From Patiria pectinifera (Eukaryota > Echinodermata > Asteroidea > Valvatida > Asterinidae): a stretch of DNA of 64,000 nucleotides. The stretch lies in the NCBI GenBank assembly GCA_029964075.1, contig CM057148.1, positions 30,435,916-30,499,915 on the forward strand, read 5' to 3'. Position numbers and translations under genes: made by a program. The notes under the pieces are model-generated. The model had not been told where the DNA came from, searched no databases, and saw nothing but the letters and a program-made list of their open reading frames with translations. Numbering within the stretch: position 1 is the stretch's first letter; every line of letters begins with the position of its first letter. This document shows, one piece after another, positions 1 to 11,306 of this stretch.

Positions 1-747
1 AAAAAGAGATCATTAAAAGCGAGTATTGAGTATTGTGGGTTAGATATTATTCCAATTAGTATGTTTGAAGAACTAAATTATACTAACCTCTAGATGAAGA
101 TTAAATAACAGCAAACACATCGCAAACACATGTTTGACCAGCTCATCTACAAAACAAATGACAAAAAACCCAGTTCAGCTGTACTTAATATAACTATAGA
201 TATTTATTCATACATATCTAAGACAGTTTACCCAGTCCAATTGGTCAAGAGCCAATCACGGGACCGGTCTTAAGCAGTCGTTTAAAACAGGCTGGCTTTT
301 CTTCAACACTGTTTTAGTGTCACATCACATCTGATCCCTTTTACCCTTAAAGTGTTCAAAGTTTATGCACAATAATACCAAGGAGTTAATGTTTCGTATT
401 ACCTCGGGGTAGGTTAGCTTGTCAACTTCCCTCCTCTTTGCGCGGGGAGGCAGTAAGCTGACCTACACCTCGGGACCAGTAATTCCCACTGCTTCCCCTC
501 AAACCATGCTGTATGTGTATAGTCCAGGTTTGACACTACACCAGCATAGCTGCGTTCTGCACCACATCACGCAGTGCCTCAGTTCCAAGTAAATACATTT
601 TGATGTAAATCATTTAACAAGTTGTATTTAATCTTCGTGAAAAAAGTACGTCGAGCACCCATTTGAACTGATAAGGCATTCCAACCTACCGGCGGTGGGA
701 ATAGTCGGCGTGCTTTTCCAATGTATTGAGTAATTTTTGCATATGTT
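1..747. other. Non-coding stretch, nothing recognised
   Basis: AT-rich sequence with stops in all frames. I see no exon, RNA gene, inverted repeat or tandem repeat. A CT-rich patch at about 420-500 has no clear meaning. Confidence 0.5.
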
Positions 748-1110
748 CAACTCACGTCACAAAACTAAAATCAAACATTTTGGCTAGCACCCACTTATTC
801 TGGTAGGGCTCGTGAATGGTTGGCAAGCGTGCCAAGGTTTTGGGCCCAGTGATGTAACGCATGGCAAGGACGGGCAAGCGTGTCCTGTATAATGGCAAGC
901 GTGACAAAATGTTTAGACAAAATTAATCTTTAAGCTAATCGCCAAATTATTCAATTGTTCCGTTAAAGTTTATCAAGGTGTTTCACGGCCGTTCAATCAA
1001 GATAAACATTGACCAAGAAGAAATAAAACAGCGGGTCAAAACCTTTGACAAAAGGTAAAGCCATTGCTTCAATCTGTGGTTTTGTGTGTTTTCTGAGAAT
1101 AAATCATTTT
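748..1110 (+). repeat. Dispersed repeat A, copy 1
   Basis: This segment matches 4768-5040 in the same orientation. Both share ttggctagcacccam, the phrase gccaaggttttgggcc, repeated ggcaagcgtg-type words, and an end that reads aatctgtggttttgtg followed by tctgagaataaa. The word tggcaagcgtg recurs internally at about 820-910. It lies about 160 bp before the 5' LTR of the gag-only element, whereas the second copy lies about 60 bp after the 3' LTR. No protein is encoded; it could be part of a non-autonomous element. Confidence 0.7.
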
Positions 1111-1268
1111 ATCACTGAAAGATAAAACTGTCGCGTCAGTGCAACAATATTTTATCTCCTAAAACGGCATGATCGCAAAACGCAAGTTTTAGAACGTCAA
1201 AAAGTCGTATCTCGCTCGAAAATAACGGGTTGTACACAAAAAGTCAATGGAATTCGAGATACATGAAC

Positions 1269-1761
1269 TGTGTAGTGACATTTCTAAGTGCTAAGTCAAT
1301 CATGTGGGCGTGGCTTACTGAACAAATATGCAATTTGATTGGTTAATGCATCCTCTGTACTTTAGCAATGATGTACATTTATTGTAAGGAAATGCTAGGG
1401 ATCATGTTGGCCTATGAAAGGCAGAGTGTGAGAGAAATAAACCTCAATTCTGTGCTTGGTGGGACCAAAGAAGTCAAAGAAGTCTCCTGTTCCTGCTGTA
1501 ATGTCTAATTGTTGCTCATTAGAGGTGACTCCTCCACAAGAATCCACCCAATCTACTGGTTAATCCACCCAATCCACCAGTTAATCCACCAACTCCACAA
1601 GTTAATCCACCAAATCCACTAGGAAATCCCCCATCCACTTAAGGCGCACAGCCCTAGGTTATCCCCAAGTCCAAAATTATATCACTCGCTGAGCTCTGTG
1701 GTGGAACACAGGACATATGGCCGTCACCAAGTGCTGAGCCTTCAACCGCAAGTATCGAACG
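1269..1761 (+). repeat. 5' LTR of the gag-only element
   Basis: It starts TGTGTAGTGACATTTCT and shares the motifs tactttagcaatgatgtac, attgttgctcattagaggtg and gctctgtggtggaacac with 4192-4710. An AATAAA polyadenylation signal sits at 1436-1441. A minisatellite of units like aatccaccn and ttaatccacc fills 1542-1625. Homology with the other LTR stops after atcgaacgt. Confidence 0.75.
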
Positions 1762-2193
1762 TGGCTGTGGACGTGGAGAACCCTTCGTGGAGAACCCTTC
1801 GTGACAGCAACAATGGACAGCAGAGACATGATGTTGGTAGAAAGTTGGTAGAAGGAGGCAAGGCCGGAGGAAATGGATGAGACAGAGGGTGACCGACAGG
1901 GAATGGTGGCGGGTCAGTTGGGGAGTTGGCGGCACGTAGAGTCGGCACAGCAGACAAGGTTCATGTCCACACCAGTGACATAGGGATCGTGATCGGTAGA
2001 GCAACCAGTCTACCAGCAACCAGTCTACAGATTGGGGCGATGTAGACGGCAGCGACCTACAGAAACGACTGATGTTCCGGCGGAGTCTGGATGACCTTTG
2101 GCCCGACAAGGAATGCAAACTCCAGAGGAAGTGCCATGTAATTTAAAGACCCCAGTCTGGGCGTATGATGTGAGGTGAAATCTGCAGCCGCAG

Positions 2194-3074
2194 ATGGGAG
2201 AGGAGCCTGGACATCAAACGTGTACAGCACCACGGCGGGTGGTTGAAGAGGTCTGGAGCACAAGGCAGCACCTGCAGAGACCAGTGGATCTGGAAGAAAA
2301 AGAATCAGTAGACAAGAAAGCTAACCAACAAGGGCAGGATCCACCCAAGAGTACAGCGATTGCAGGGGCGGAGGGAGCCAGTAGAATTCGTGAAAAACCA
2401 AGTCTCGTTCCGGATCGATTCGCCGGGGATGTACCATGGCGAGACTTCAAGTCTCATTCGAGTCCTGTTCGGTAATCAATTGCTGGGCGGCGGAGGACAA
2501 AGCTTACTTCCTGGCCGCGAATCTCAAGAGTCAATCACAGCAAGTTCTTGGAGACAGGGCTACAGGAGAAGTGCTGACCTATGCAGAGCTCACAGCACGA
2601 CGCGAAAGACGTTATGGGCCTGGCGAGCAATCCGAAACATACCTAGCCAAGCTGAGGGGCAGAACAAGGACAGAAAATGAAAGTCTGCAAACGCTTGGAC
2701 AGGTAATACGTTAGCTCACAGAGCTGGCGTATCTTGAACTGCCCAGAAATAGCAGAGAGCGTCTAGCATGTGGGTATCTGGTGGATGCCATACTCAATGA
2801 AGAGATTAGAGCGGAGATCTTCAGAACGCATCCGAAGACGCTGGATGAGGTAATTAGAGCGGCGCTGGAAACCAAGTCTTTTCTGAAAGCCTATAGGCAA
2901 AGGCAGCGAAACCAGGGTGGACAACCAGACACAAACAACAGGGTAACGATACAAGTGGAGACAGTCTCAATGGACGAGTTTAAACAGTTCACATTGGCAA
3001 TGTCTGAGCAAACTGAAGAAGCTGCATCTGATGGTGGCCGGTTTAACCGAAACAATGCGGCGAAACACACCTAA
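2194..3074 (+). pseudogene. Gag (capsid) remnant, Retrotrans_gag type
   Basis: The reading resembles the capsid region of Ty3/Gypsy-like gag: FAGDVPWRDFKSH, then DKAYFLAANL, RRYGPGEQSETYLAKLR, ESLQTLGQVIR and, further on, HPKTLDEVIRAALETKSF. The W and L spacing and the YGP-Q-E-Y-KLR block are typical of the Retrotrans_gag domain. Two lesions are visible. The frame changes near 2450, where the strand switches from the WRDFKSH frame to the FESCSV frame, and a TAG stop at 2712-2714 interrupts the open frame, which continues unchanged to 3074. No zinc knuckle was found downstream. The protein would have formed the particle shell; it is non-functional as it stands. Confidence 0.75.
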
Positions 3075-4191
3075 TTCAGAGTAGGAATGAAGGGTTGCAC
3101 AGCCACGCAGGCAGCCTCCCACACATGCAGTCTCTCTTGATCGAGTCACCAGCCATCATGCCACCGTAGCCGCATGCGGACTTTCTGCCCCTACACGTAC
3201 CGACTCCAACCTGCACCAGATACAACCCCGGAACAGCATCCGACGAGAGGCCGCAAGTCCCTCAAACTATTGCGCGAACTACATTCAGCACTACTTGTTG
3301 GAGGGTTGTCCACCAAAATCCAAAAAACCAAGCACACCTTCATCGACCGCAACATCAGATGGTCATCCCAAGACATGGGGGAAATCATTAAAGTTACTGC
3401 GGCAACTTCAAGCAGAGTTCGCCAGAATCATCTCGTCGACTAATAGTGAGGAGCCCGAGGAAAGGGAGCGGATCGAGGTAACTACCACTATCAGAGCTTT
3501 CCAGGACGGCATCCTCTTCCACCAAAAACAATCAAAGACCGTTGTTGACAGGTAGAGCCTAGATATCTAGTTATTTAAGTTGAACGGTTTACCCTTGAAA
3601 AAGTTTTAGTCTTCAAAGTTGATCAGAGAATTTTGGTAGTAAGAAAACAAGAACAGAACAAGATGTTCACTGGTTGTTTAAATATAAAGATCAAAACTCC
3701 ATGATCAATGTTTTCGTTTTAATTGATGACAGAACATATTGAAAAAAGAAAAAGACTTGCTCAAACCATTATAAAGTTTAACGTTAAAAGTTTAGTGTAA
3801 TCAAATTTATAGTTATAACTTGTTCGATGTTTTAAGAAACCAGGTTTTTACTTAACGTTTGTATAACACAATATACAATTGTAAAAATAATGTTGATATA
3901 ACAAACAATTTGGCTAGGTCCGAATGAGTATGTATTAACGAGAGTCGACTGTATCACGAAATGTACAATTGTAATAATCCACTGGATGAAGAGATCATAA
4001 GGCTTACAAAATAAAGCGTGTGGCTCTGGTTCAAAATCTTAATTTTTTAAGTATTTTGAAATTTTTCAGGACAGAGTGGAAAAAGCTAGAACAATGATGT
4101 ATTTAAGATTTAACAGTTTCAGGGACTGAACATTCTGGTGAAGGTCATGTGATGAATCATCAACTATACGTTTATATACATCAACGTGAAG
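3075..4191. other. Internal non-coding part of the gag-only element
   Basis: There is a short open stretch at 3295-3555 of unclear origin (FARIIS...RAFQDGILFHQKQ), after which the sequence becomes AT-rich with stops in every frame. No pol motif can be seen. Confidence 0.5.
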
Positions 4192-4710
4192 TGTGTAGTG
4201 ACATTTCTTAGTGCTAGGTCACTCATGCTCGAATATCAGAATCCAATTGGCCAGCACTGTTAGTGGGCGTGGCTTAAGTCATCTACTGAGCAATACTGCA
4301 TTTTGATTGGTTAATGTATCCTCTGTACTTTAGCAATGATGTACATTTATTGTAAGCAAATTATAGGGATCATGTTGGCCAATGAAAGGCAGAGTGTGAG
4401 AGAAATAAACCTCACTTCTTCGCCTGGTATGGCCAAAGAAGTCAAAGAAGTATCCTGTCTCTGCTGTATTGTCTAATTGTTGCTCATTAGAGGTGACTCC
4501 ACCAGAATCCACCTAATCCACTAGTTAATCCACCCAATCCTCCAGTTAATCCACCCAATCCACAAGTTAATCCACCCATTCCACTAGAAAATCGCCCTAT
4601 CCATTTAAGGCGCACAGTCCCCATGTATATCATTCGCTGAGCTCTGTGGTGGAACACAGGACATCTGACCGTCACAAAGTGCTGGGGCCTTCAACCGCAG
4701 GAATCGAACG
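4192..4710 (+). repeat. 3' LTR of the gag-only element
   Basis: This is the partner of 1269-1761, starting TGTGTAGTGACATTTCTTAG. AATAAA lies at 4404-4409. The ttaatccaccc minisatellite is at 4505-4595. The homology with the 5' copy ends at atcgaacg, after which the flank is unrelated. Confidence 0.75.
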
Positions 4711-4767
4711 TCATCTGGACCAGATCCAGGGCAGGGTGGGTAATGGGCGACGCTCGTTTAAAAATAT

Positions 4768-5040
4768 TCAAGTCACATGAAAACTAAACAAACACTTTGG
4801 CTAGCACCCAATTATTCTGGTGGGGCTAGTAAATGGCTAGCAAGCTTGCCAAGGTTTTGGGCCAAGTGATGCAAAGCATGGCAATGAGTGACAAGCGTGC
4901 CCCGTTTGATGGCAAGCATGCAAAAATGTTAAGGCAAATATATTTCAGCAAATCGGAAAATTAATTGAATTGTTCCTTCACATTTTACCTAGGTATTTAA
5001 TCTGTGGTTTTGTGCGTTATCTGAGAATAAAGAATATATT
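4768..5040 (+). repeat. Dispersed repeat A, copy 2
   Basis: Direct-orientation partner of 748-1110 (see that entry). It is slightly shorter, lacking an internal part between the gttccttcacattttacc phrase and the tctgagaataaa end. Confidence 0.7.
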
Positions 5041-6537
5041 TGTATGTATTTAGCTAAATCCAGATCGTCGTGTTACCATGGAAACAAATTCAATCTTTGA
5101 AATGAACATTGTCCGGCAATGTATGTATTAAATTACATAAAACTGCAAAGATTAAATTAAACATAAAATGTAATATACATTATTTTAAATTGTAAATACA
5201 AAATTAACGACTCCTCAACCCCAAATAGAGATTGGTTGTTTCAGTTAGATGAGTATTCATTTTGAATTCAAGTAACACAAGTCCATAAAACTATGTTAAC
5301 ACTGAGCACAATGTATTGACTTACAAAATGAACTATGAAATGTCACATTGTTTTGGTTGGAGACCACATCTATAGAAAACGTTTTGATGAAAGCATTTTT
5401 TAAAAATAAATAAATAAATATCCATATAGCGAAATACAAAAACTTAAATAAAAAAAAACACTTGTTTTTGTACACACACACACAATCTTGAAACAAACAA
5501 AAAACAATTCCACCGACCGGAAAAAACGTATCAATAAAGACAAATGTAATTATGTATGACGACAAAAGCTGCATATTAACATCAGGGTTTTGTTTTAGTA
5601 TTGGAGTTTGACAAACATTTATCTTTCCCAAGGGGGTGTTTGCTTTAAGTTTTATGAATTAGCGTTTCAGATGTAATGCGAAATAAATGGCACACGTGGA
5701 ATATTAAAAGTCTTCCGAAATGATGAAATATGCTTCTACCTTGGAAATCACGTTTGTTTGCCTTTTAAAGACTTCGGTCAAAAAAAGTTTCCCTAAATTG
5801 AAATAAGGAAGTGTAACCAACTAAATATTCTGGCTTTTGTAACGATCCAACAAATTAAGGAAAATCTGGTTAGTGCATAGTATTTGAGCTCAAAAAATTG
5901 GTTCATCCTTTGGGGTCCGTTCTTCAACCATAAGGAAATGAAGTTGAATGCCTCTGTGGTGTGTTTCGTAGGCATAATGTATGATTTAAAAACGACCAGG
6001 AGGCTAAAGACAAGGCAAAAGAATATTGTTTACAACGTGTATGGAGTTGTCAATTTGGTTTTGAACGGTTAAAGTCAGCTGTCACTAATACTGAGAACAT
6101 CAGCAGACCTACATTTTTTATATCAATTTGTAGAAAAAATATCAAATTTGAGAAGTCACTGCTCTCTTCCATTTAAAATAGAGTTTGAAAGGGAATACAC
6201 GTTTTAAACACTATTTTTAAGACGTTAAGACATACTTGTACGCACAAATCCAAAAATCTTTTTTCTCTAATATCTGCCTAGCTACATAGGTCTATTAGTC
6301 TCATAATAATAATAATAACGACAACGACCAAGACAACAACGACAATAATTTGCTACACTAGGGCGACTTTTCCGTAGCCGTGTGCACAAACTTAAACTGT
6401 CACCTAACCAAGTTCACCTTATCTTTTTTTTCCCCACGAAATTCAGTATTTTTACTAATTGGACCATGAGGAATCGATCTAGATGGTTTGCGACAGCAAC
6501 ATTCCTTGTCCTATGGGTCGAAAAAGAAGAAGAAGAC
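5041..6537. other. AT-rich non-coding stretch
   Basis: No exon or RNA gene is recognised. Simple sequence is present: an (AAT)n-like run with ACA units at about 6307-6350, an AATA run at 5405-5420 and a short CA run at 5473-5482. An open minus frame at 5296-5631 is Phe/Lys-rich low-complexity sequence. Confidence 0.5.
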
Positions 6538-6571
6538 TTTTTTTTTTTACTTTTTGAATGAAAACTTTATT
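6538..6571 (-). other. Polyadenylation signal and poly(A) tail of a retrotransposon
   Basis: On the minus strand AATAAA (6571-6566) is followed 17 nt later by a run of 11 A (6548-6538). This is the expected 3' end of a reverse-transcribed, polyadenylated RNA and marks the 3' end of an insertion, most simply the Tx1-like LINE. Confidence 0.65.
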
Positions 6572-7475
6572 TCAATTGAAAACATATCCAAAAGACTAAA
6601 TACAAAGCAACAAAAAACAATTTCAAATAAAAGATTGGTATACTAAAATAGTAACATACAATAACAAAATTATCAAAAAAACACAATTATCTTTTTGACA
6701 AACAATTATCTTTGTAAAGTAAACACGAAAATGTAAATGAAAAACTTTAAGAAATTATCATTAGTATTAAAGAAAAAAACAATAAAAAACGGGAAAATCC
6801 AAGCAACCGGCAGGTAGAGCAAACAACAGGGCGAAAAACAAGCCCAAGTGAAGTGCCGGCACCACGCGCCGCCGCCGCGGCTCACCTATTAGCTGTATAC
6901 TACTGCCAAACCGGCAAACAGCGGCGACGACACACGGGCACCAGCACCCCGCCCGAGCCCGCACACCAACTCCGCCATTCCGCCCGCCGGCCACTCAACC
7001 TCTCCGGTCTCCTTGTAAACAAAGCCATTAAAGACAACAAAAGAACAAAACAAAAACTCCTTTACAACTAAGTTTGGTTGGAAGGTGGGAAGGGGAGCCA
7101 CCGGCGTCTCAGGATGTGAGTGCATTTGCACCAACTACCAGCGGCTTAATGGAGGAAGGAGAAGGGAAGGGGATAGGACTGGGGGAAAGGGGGGGGGGGG
7201 ACACAAGTGAAAGTAAAAGAAAGTTATTTCAGCCATGTTATCTCATAATTTGATACAGTGAACAGAGAGTTGTTGATAGACCATCTTTTTAAGAAATCCT
7301 GTGGTTTGCCGTTGAGATGAAAATATTATCAGATGGAATTTTTGCGTCGGGGTGATATAAATCAAATTAGGTTTTGCCCTTCACCGACGTTTTTTTAAAC
7401 ACTGTATACTCAGTGTGTTACCTCCCGAGTGAAAGTTGGAAAAACTCACTCGGTTGGGACTCAAACCCACGACCT

Positions 7476-7547
7476 CACTCGGTTGGGACTCGAACCCACG
7501 ACCTCCTGCTTTCTAGTGCAGATGTCTTACCACTCGACCACCGAGCT
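7476..7547 (-). pseudogene. tRNA-like sequence (tRNA pseudogene or SINE head)
   Basis: The minus strand has both internal Pol III promoter boxes: an A box TGGTCGAGTGG (7540-7530) and a B box GGTTCGAGTCC (7496-7486). The ends AGCTCGG and CCGAG can pair as an acceptor stem, and TCTGC/GCAGG forms an anticodon stem with an 8-nt loop. The T stem has a mismatch, so this is not a clean functional tRNA. The T-arm region is repeated once more just downstream at 7443-7475. It lies in the 3' region of the LINE on the same strand, about 170 nt past the ORF2 stop. Confidence 0.55.
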
Positions 7548-7716
7548 AACGGGATCGGTTGGCCGGTTCGAATATGATGTACATAGCAGATGAGTAGTGG
7601 GTTTGAGAAGTGTGTGGTACGGTACAACCAGTAGATGATGTTTTTGAGGCTGACGATCAGAACATTTCCGAGATCAACCACCTCCTTGTGGCGTCTCCTG
7701 GCGTGGGGATTAGTGT

Positions 7717-10700
7717 TCAATACACATTGAAGTCAAGATTCAGATCAGGAAGAAGTCTGCTGAGAAGAGTGTGGAGTTGATTGAGAGCCGGTTGGATTGC
7801 TGGGCAGAGGATGAAAAGATGATTGACGGTGCCTCTTTCTCCGCACCAACCGCATTCTGAAGGAATTTCTGGATTGAGGTGATGAAGAACCGTGAGGGAC
7901 GGAAGAACATTGTGGAGGAGTTTAAATTGAACGTCATCCTCTTTCTTTGAGTATTCTGTAGATAAGTTTCCACTGAATGGGGTGAGATTCTTCGAAGAAT
8001 CCAATACGATGCCAGTGTGTGAGAGTAGCAGGTGGAAGAGAGTTGACGTGGTGGTGGTTTAGAATGCCGTATAGGTGTTTCGATGGGAGAGAGAGAGTTC
8101 GTTTATATCAGGAGAGATAAGGCAGTCGAAATGAAGTTCTTGAAGAGGCGGGGCGGTGCGTAGAAGATCGGGAGAGGCGAGACTGCCAGAATGGTTGAAA
8201 ATGGTGCAGTTCCATTAGGATGAGCCGGGGAGATGGTGATCGTGGTTGAAGGGGTTTCATTGCAAGCTCTTCAGCATCCAGCCAACGACCACTGTTGGGG
8301 TCTACAAGTTGCTTGACGGTTTTGATCCCCCGCGCCAAGAGACGTATGGGAGGGGCGTTCTCGTCAGCGGCATGAGAAAGGAGGAGACAGTCGAGGGGAA
8401 GGTTGATAACATGGCTGATAGAGTCTGGTGGTATGACTAATCGAGCTCCGGAGGCCGTCCAAGGACGCATGAGCTCACTGTAGAAGCAGGTAAGGCTAGT
8501 TTGAAATGTTGGGTTGATGTCTAAGAGGAAGAGGCCGAAACCAAAGTTAAGTTTGTTGTACTGTCGGAGAAAATTATCTACCATAATGTAGTCGGGATGA
8601 CAACAATGCCTGAGGTAGCGTTGGATAACGGAAAGCAAAAGGTGAGTATGCGTGCTTGGAGGCAGGTAAGACCTAATCCCCCTCTGTCGGGTTTCTGGAA
8701 AAGACATTGTTTAGTAACAAGGTGTCTTTTATTTGACCAGACGAAACTAGCATTTCTTGAAGTTCCTTTAAGATTGAGTCTGGCGGGGAAAGGACGGTGA
8801 GGCAGTGAAAAAATGTTGCAGGCCGCAAGTTGGTTGGCAATGAGAATGTTTCCTTTGAAGGAGATGGAATGACAGAGAGATTGCCAACGGGAGAGAGTTT
8901 GATTAAGCTTCTCTTTGCATTTAGTCCAGTTTAGTTGATTCTACTTGTTGCTGTTACCAAGATAAACTCCAAGAAACGCTAATCATTCGTTATTCCAACG
9001 AAAACCGAGGGGTCTATCAATTCTTCTAATCCAAGATCCGAACCATAATCCCTGGATTTATCATAGTTAAGTCTAGCAGCAGAGGCTTGACTAAAGAGGT
9101 TACACACTTCATTGATAATTTTAAAGCCGGCGTCAGCAGTGATAAAAATGGAGATATCATCAGCGTATGCCGAGACCGAGCAGTATTTGTTGGTGCCTGG
9201 AAGGAGAAAGCTGTTTTGATTGAGGTTGTTTCTGAGCGAGTTTATAAAAGGTTATATGGCTATGGAGAGGAGCAGTCCCGATAGAGGACAGCCTTGACGG
9301 ATGCCCTTTTCGAAAGGGAAAGGAATGGTTAAAGAGCCGCAAACTTTGATTAGGCTCCCAGCGCCACTGTACAGAACATTGATGAAGGACAGGAAACGTT
9401 CCCCAAAACCCATGGCTCTCATTGTGTTGAAAAGGTAGCGGTGGTCAACATTATCAAAAGCTTTCTTTTGATCAAGATTGACCACGGCTAAGGGAAGGTC
9501 ATTAAAGTTGGAGTGATCAATAACATCTCTGATCAAGTTAATGTTATCATACACAGTGCGACCAGGAACACAGTAAGATTGATCCTGATCTACAATGGTA
9601 CCAATTTATTGCTCCAGTCTACCTGCAAGTAACTTGGCAAATATTTTATAGTCCGTATTCAGAAAAGAGACGGGGCGCCAATTGGCTATGTCGGAGAGGT
9701 CGCCTTTCTTAGGGAGAAGGGTAATAATAGCTTTGTGAAATGAGTGCGGTAGCGATCCGTTTTTTATTGCGAAATTGAGAACAGAAAGAACGTCTTCTTT
9801 AAGAATAGGCCAGAAAGATTGCAAAAATTCTAAGGTGAGTCCGTCTATTCCGGGAGTTTTGTCTTTGCCAAGTTGCCTGACGGCGAAGTCGAGCTCCTCC
9901 TGACTTAGAGGAGCATCGAGATCCTCCGTATCAATCGGATCAAGTTGATGCAAACTAGACAGTAGAGGTTCAAGAGCGCCCTCATCGACAGGCCCACGGC
10001 TATACAGAGATTTATAGAATTTATGGATTCGAGCTTTCATCTCAGCAGGGTTTTCAGTGACGGTGCCGGAATCCAGACGAATATTTGAAATAGTTTTAGA
10101 TTGAGACCTGCTTTTCTCCAACTTGAAAAAGTAAGAGGAGCTTGAGTCCGTTTCATTTACGTTTTTGAAACGTGACCTGGTGAGGGCACCTCGAGCCTCA
10201 TGTTTAAGAATAGTATTAAGTTCATTTCTTTGCTCTTTAAAGAGCTTGCCGAATTTCGGGTGTGAAGTCTGGCGCAGAGTGAAGATTATCGATCCGTAGA
10301 GTGATAGTTAACAGACAATTGCGTTTGTTTTTGAGCCATTTGGGTGGCAAAATTTGAGTAATGGATTTAATTTGAACTTTTCCAAAGTCCCACCAGGTGG
10401 AAACACTTGGCAAATCTGGCTTCTTTTGTTGCCGGTCGGTCCAAAATAAGTGGATGATTTCTCTGTAGTTCAGGTCCTCAAGGAGAGAGTTATTGAAATG
10501 CCAATATGCGCTCCCCCGAAGTTTCGGGTTAGGTAGATTAATAGTGAGGGAGACAGCAGAGTGATCAGAGAGAGAACAAGGTATTACTTTACAGGAACGG
10601 GTAGAAGAAAGGAGGCTGGCAGGAATGTAAAAACGATCAAGCCTAGCTTTAGACATTTTGTTGACGCTTGAGGGATTATCTCTATGCCAGGTGTATGTTT

Positions 10701-11286
10701 TGTCTGCGCCAGACGTCATATAAAGAGAGGCTATCAACAGCTTCTTTGAGAGCCAGGGCTTTTTGGGGCGATGCTCGGTCGGCATGCTCAGACGGTCTAA
10801 CAATGGATTGAGTGTGCAATTAAAGTCACCACCGACAATAATGGCACCGTCGCTGATGCACTCAACGTGCCGATTGAAGCTACGAATGGCTCTTAAGGCA
10901 CTATTGTCATTTTGAGGAATGTGGAAGTTATAGAGATTATAAATAGCATGGTTAAAATTGATTTTGACAAAAATGATGTGTCCTTCGAAAATGATGCGAG
11001 TATCGACGACATCAAGACATTTCTTAGTGAGAACAGTGACCCCTGATCGACGTGTAGGACTTGGGTTGCAAAGAGGGGTGTAGTCTGACCAAATATTCCA
11101 TCAGGAACATTTGGCAGTGGGGTAGTAGGTTTCCTTGAGTAAAACAATATCAAGATTATTAGCAATATGCTTAATAAAGGTTTGGAAAGAGGCGTTCCTT
11201 GTGGAGTAAGAACAACCTCCAGTGTTAAGCGAGATCAGCGACAGTGCCATCAGAAGGGGAAGGGAAGTGTAAAACCTCAAATCCAA
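7717..11286 (-). pseudogene. LINE ORF2 remnant: AP-like endonuclease plus reverse transcriptase
   Basis: The endonuclease begins near 11257 (MALSLISLNTGG) and shows GGDFNC (about 10845) and the SDHSAVSL motif (about 10565). The RT covers about 9900-9000 with KDKTPGIDGLTLEF, NWRPVSFLNTDYKI, DQKKAFDNVDH, GIRQGCPLSG and the catalytic AYADD box, whose YADD lies at 9167-9156. The C-terminus (8004-7717) has the zf-RVT type pattern CGWCGERGTVNHLFILCP. Breaks include a TAA directly after the LLSIAI stretch at about 9252, a stop near 11105, and frame changes around 9600, 10850 and 8900-8700. The product would be a nicking endonuclease and polymerase for target-primed reverse transcription. The YADD residues survive, but no intact protein can be made. 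Confidence 0.8.
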
Positions 11287-11306
11287 AGCGGAGAGAGAAG
11301 GACAAA

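Larger units (their letters stand above)
1269..4710 (+). mobile_element. Non-autonomous, gag-only LTR retrotransposon
   Basis: Two directly repeated ends of about 490-520 bp (1269-1761 and 4192-4710) enclose about 2.4 kb. The interior carries a broken retrotransposon gag (2194-3074) and no reverse transcriptase, RNase H or integrase in any frame. A TGG directly after the 5' LTR (1762) would fit the start of a primer-binding site. The LTRs have diverged clearly from each other, including a block of about 40 bp at 4227-4265 that is absent from the 5' copy, so the insertion is old. Known gag-only LTR elements are mobilised by proteins from full relatives; that this one was is inference. No target-site duplication was recognised. 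Confidence 0.75.

Noticed and set aside
6767-7134. Overlapping open frames in a GC-rich patch, suggesting a small Arg/Ala/Pro-rich protein
   Set aside because: The frames are open on both strands because of GC-rich composition and have no domain; the patch is more simply the 3' region of the LINE.
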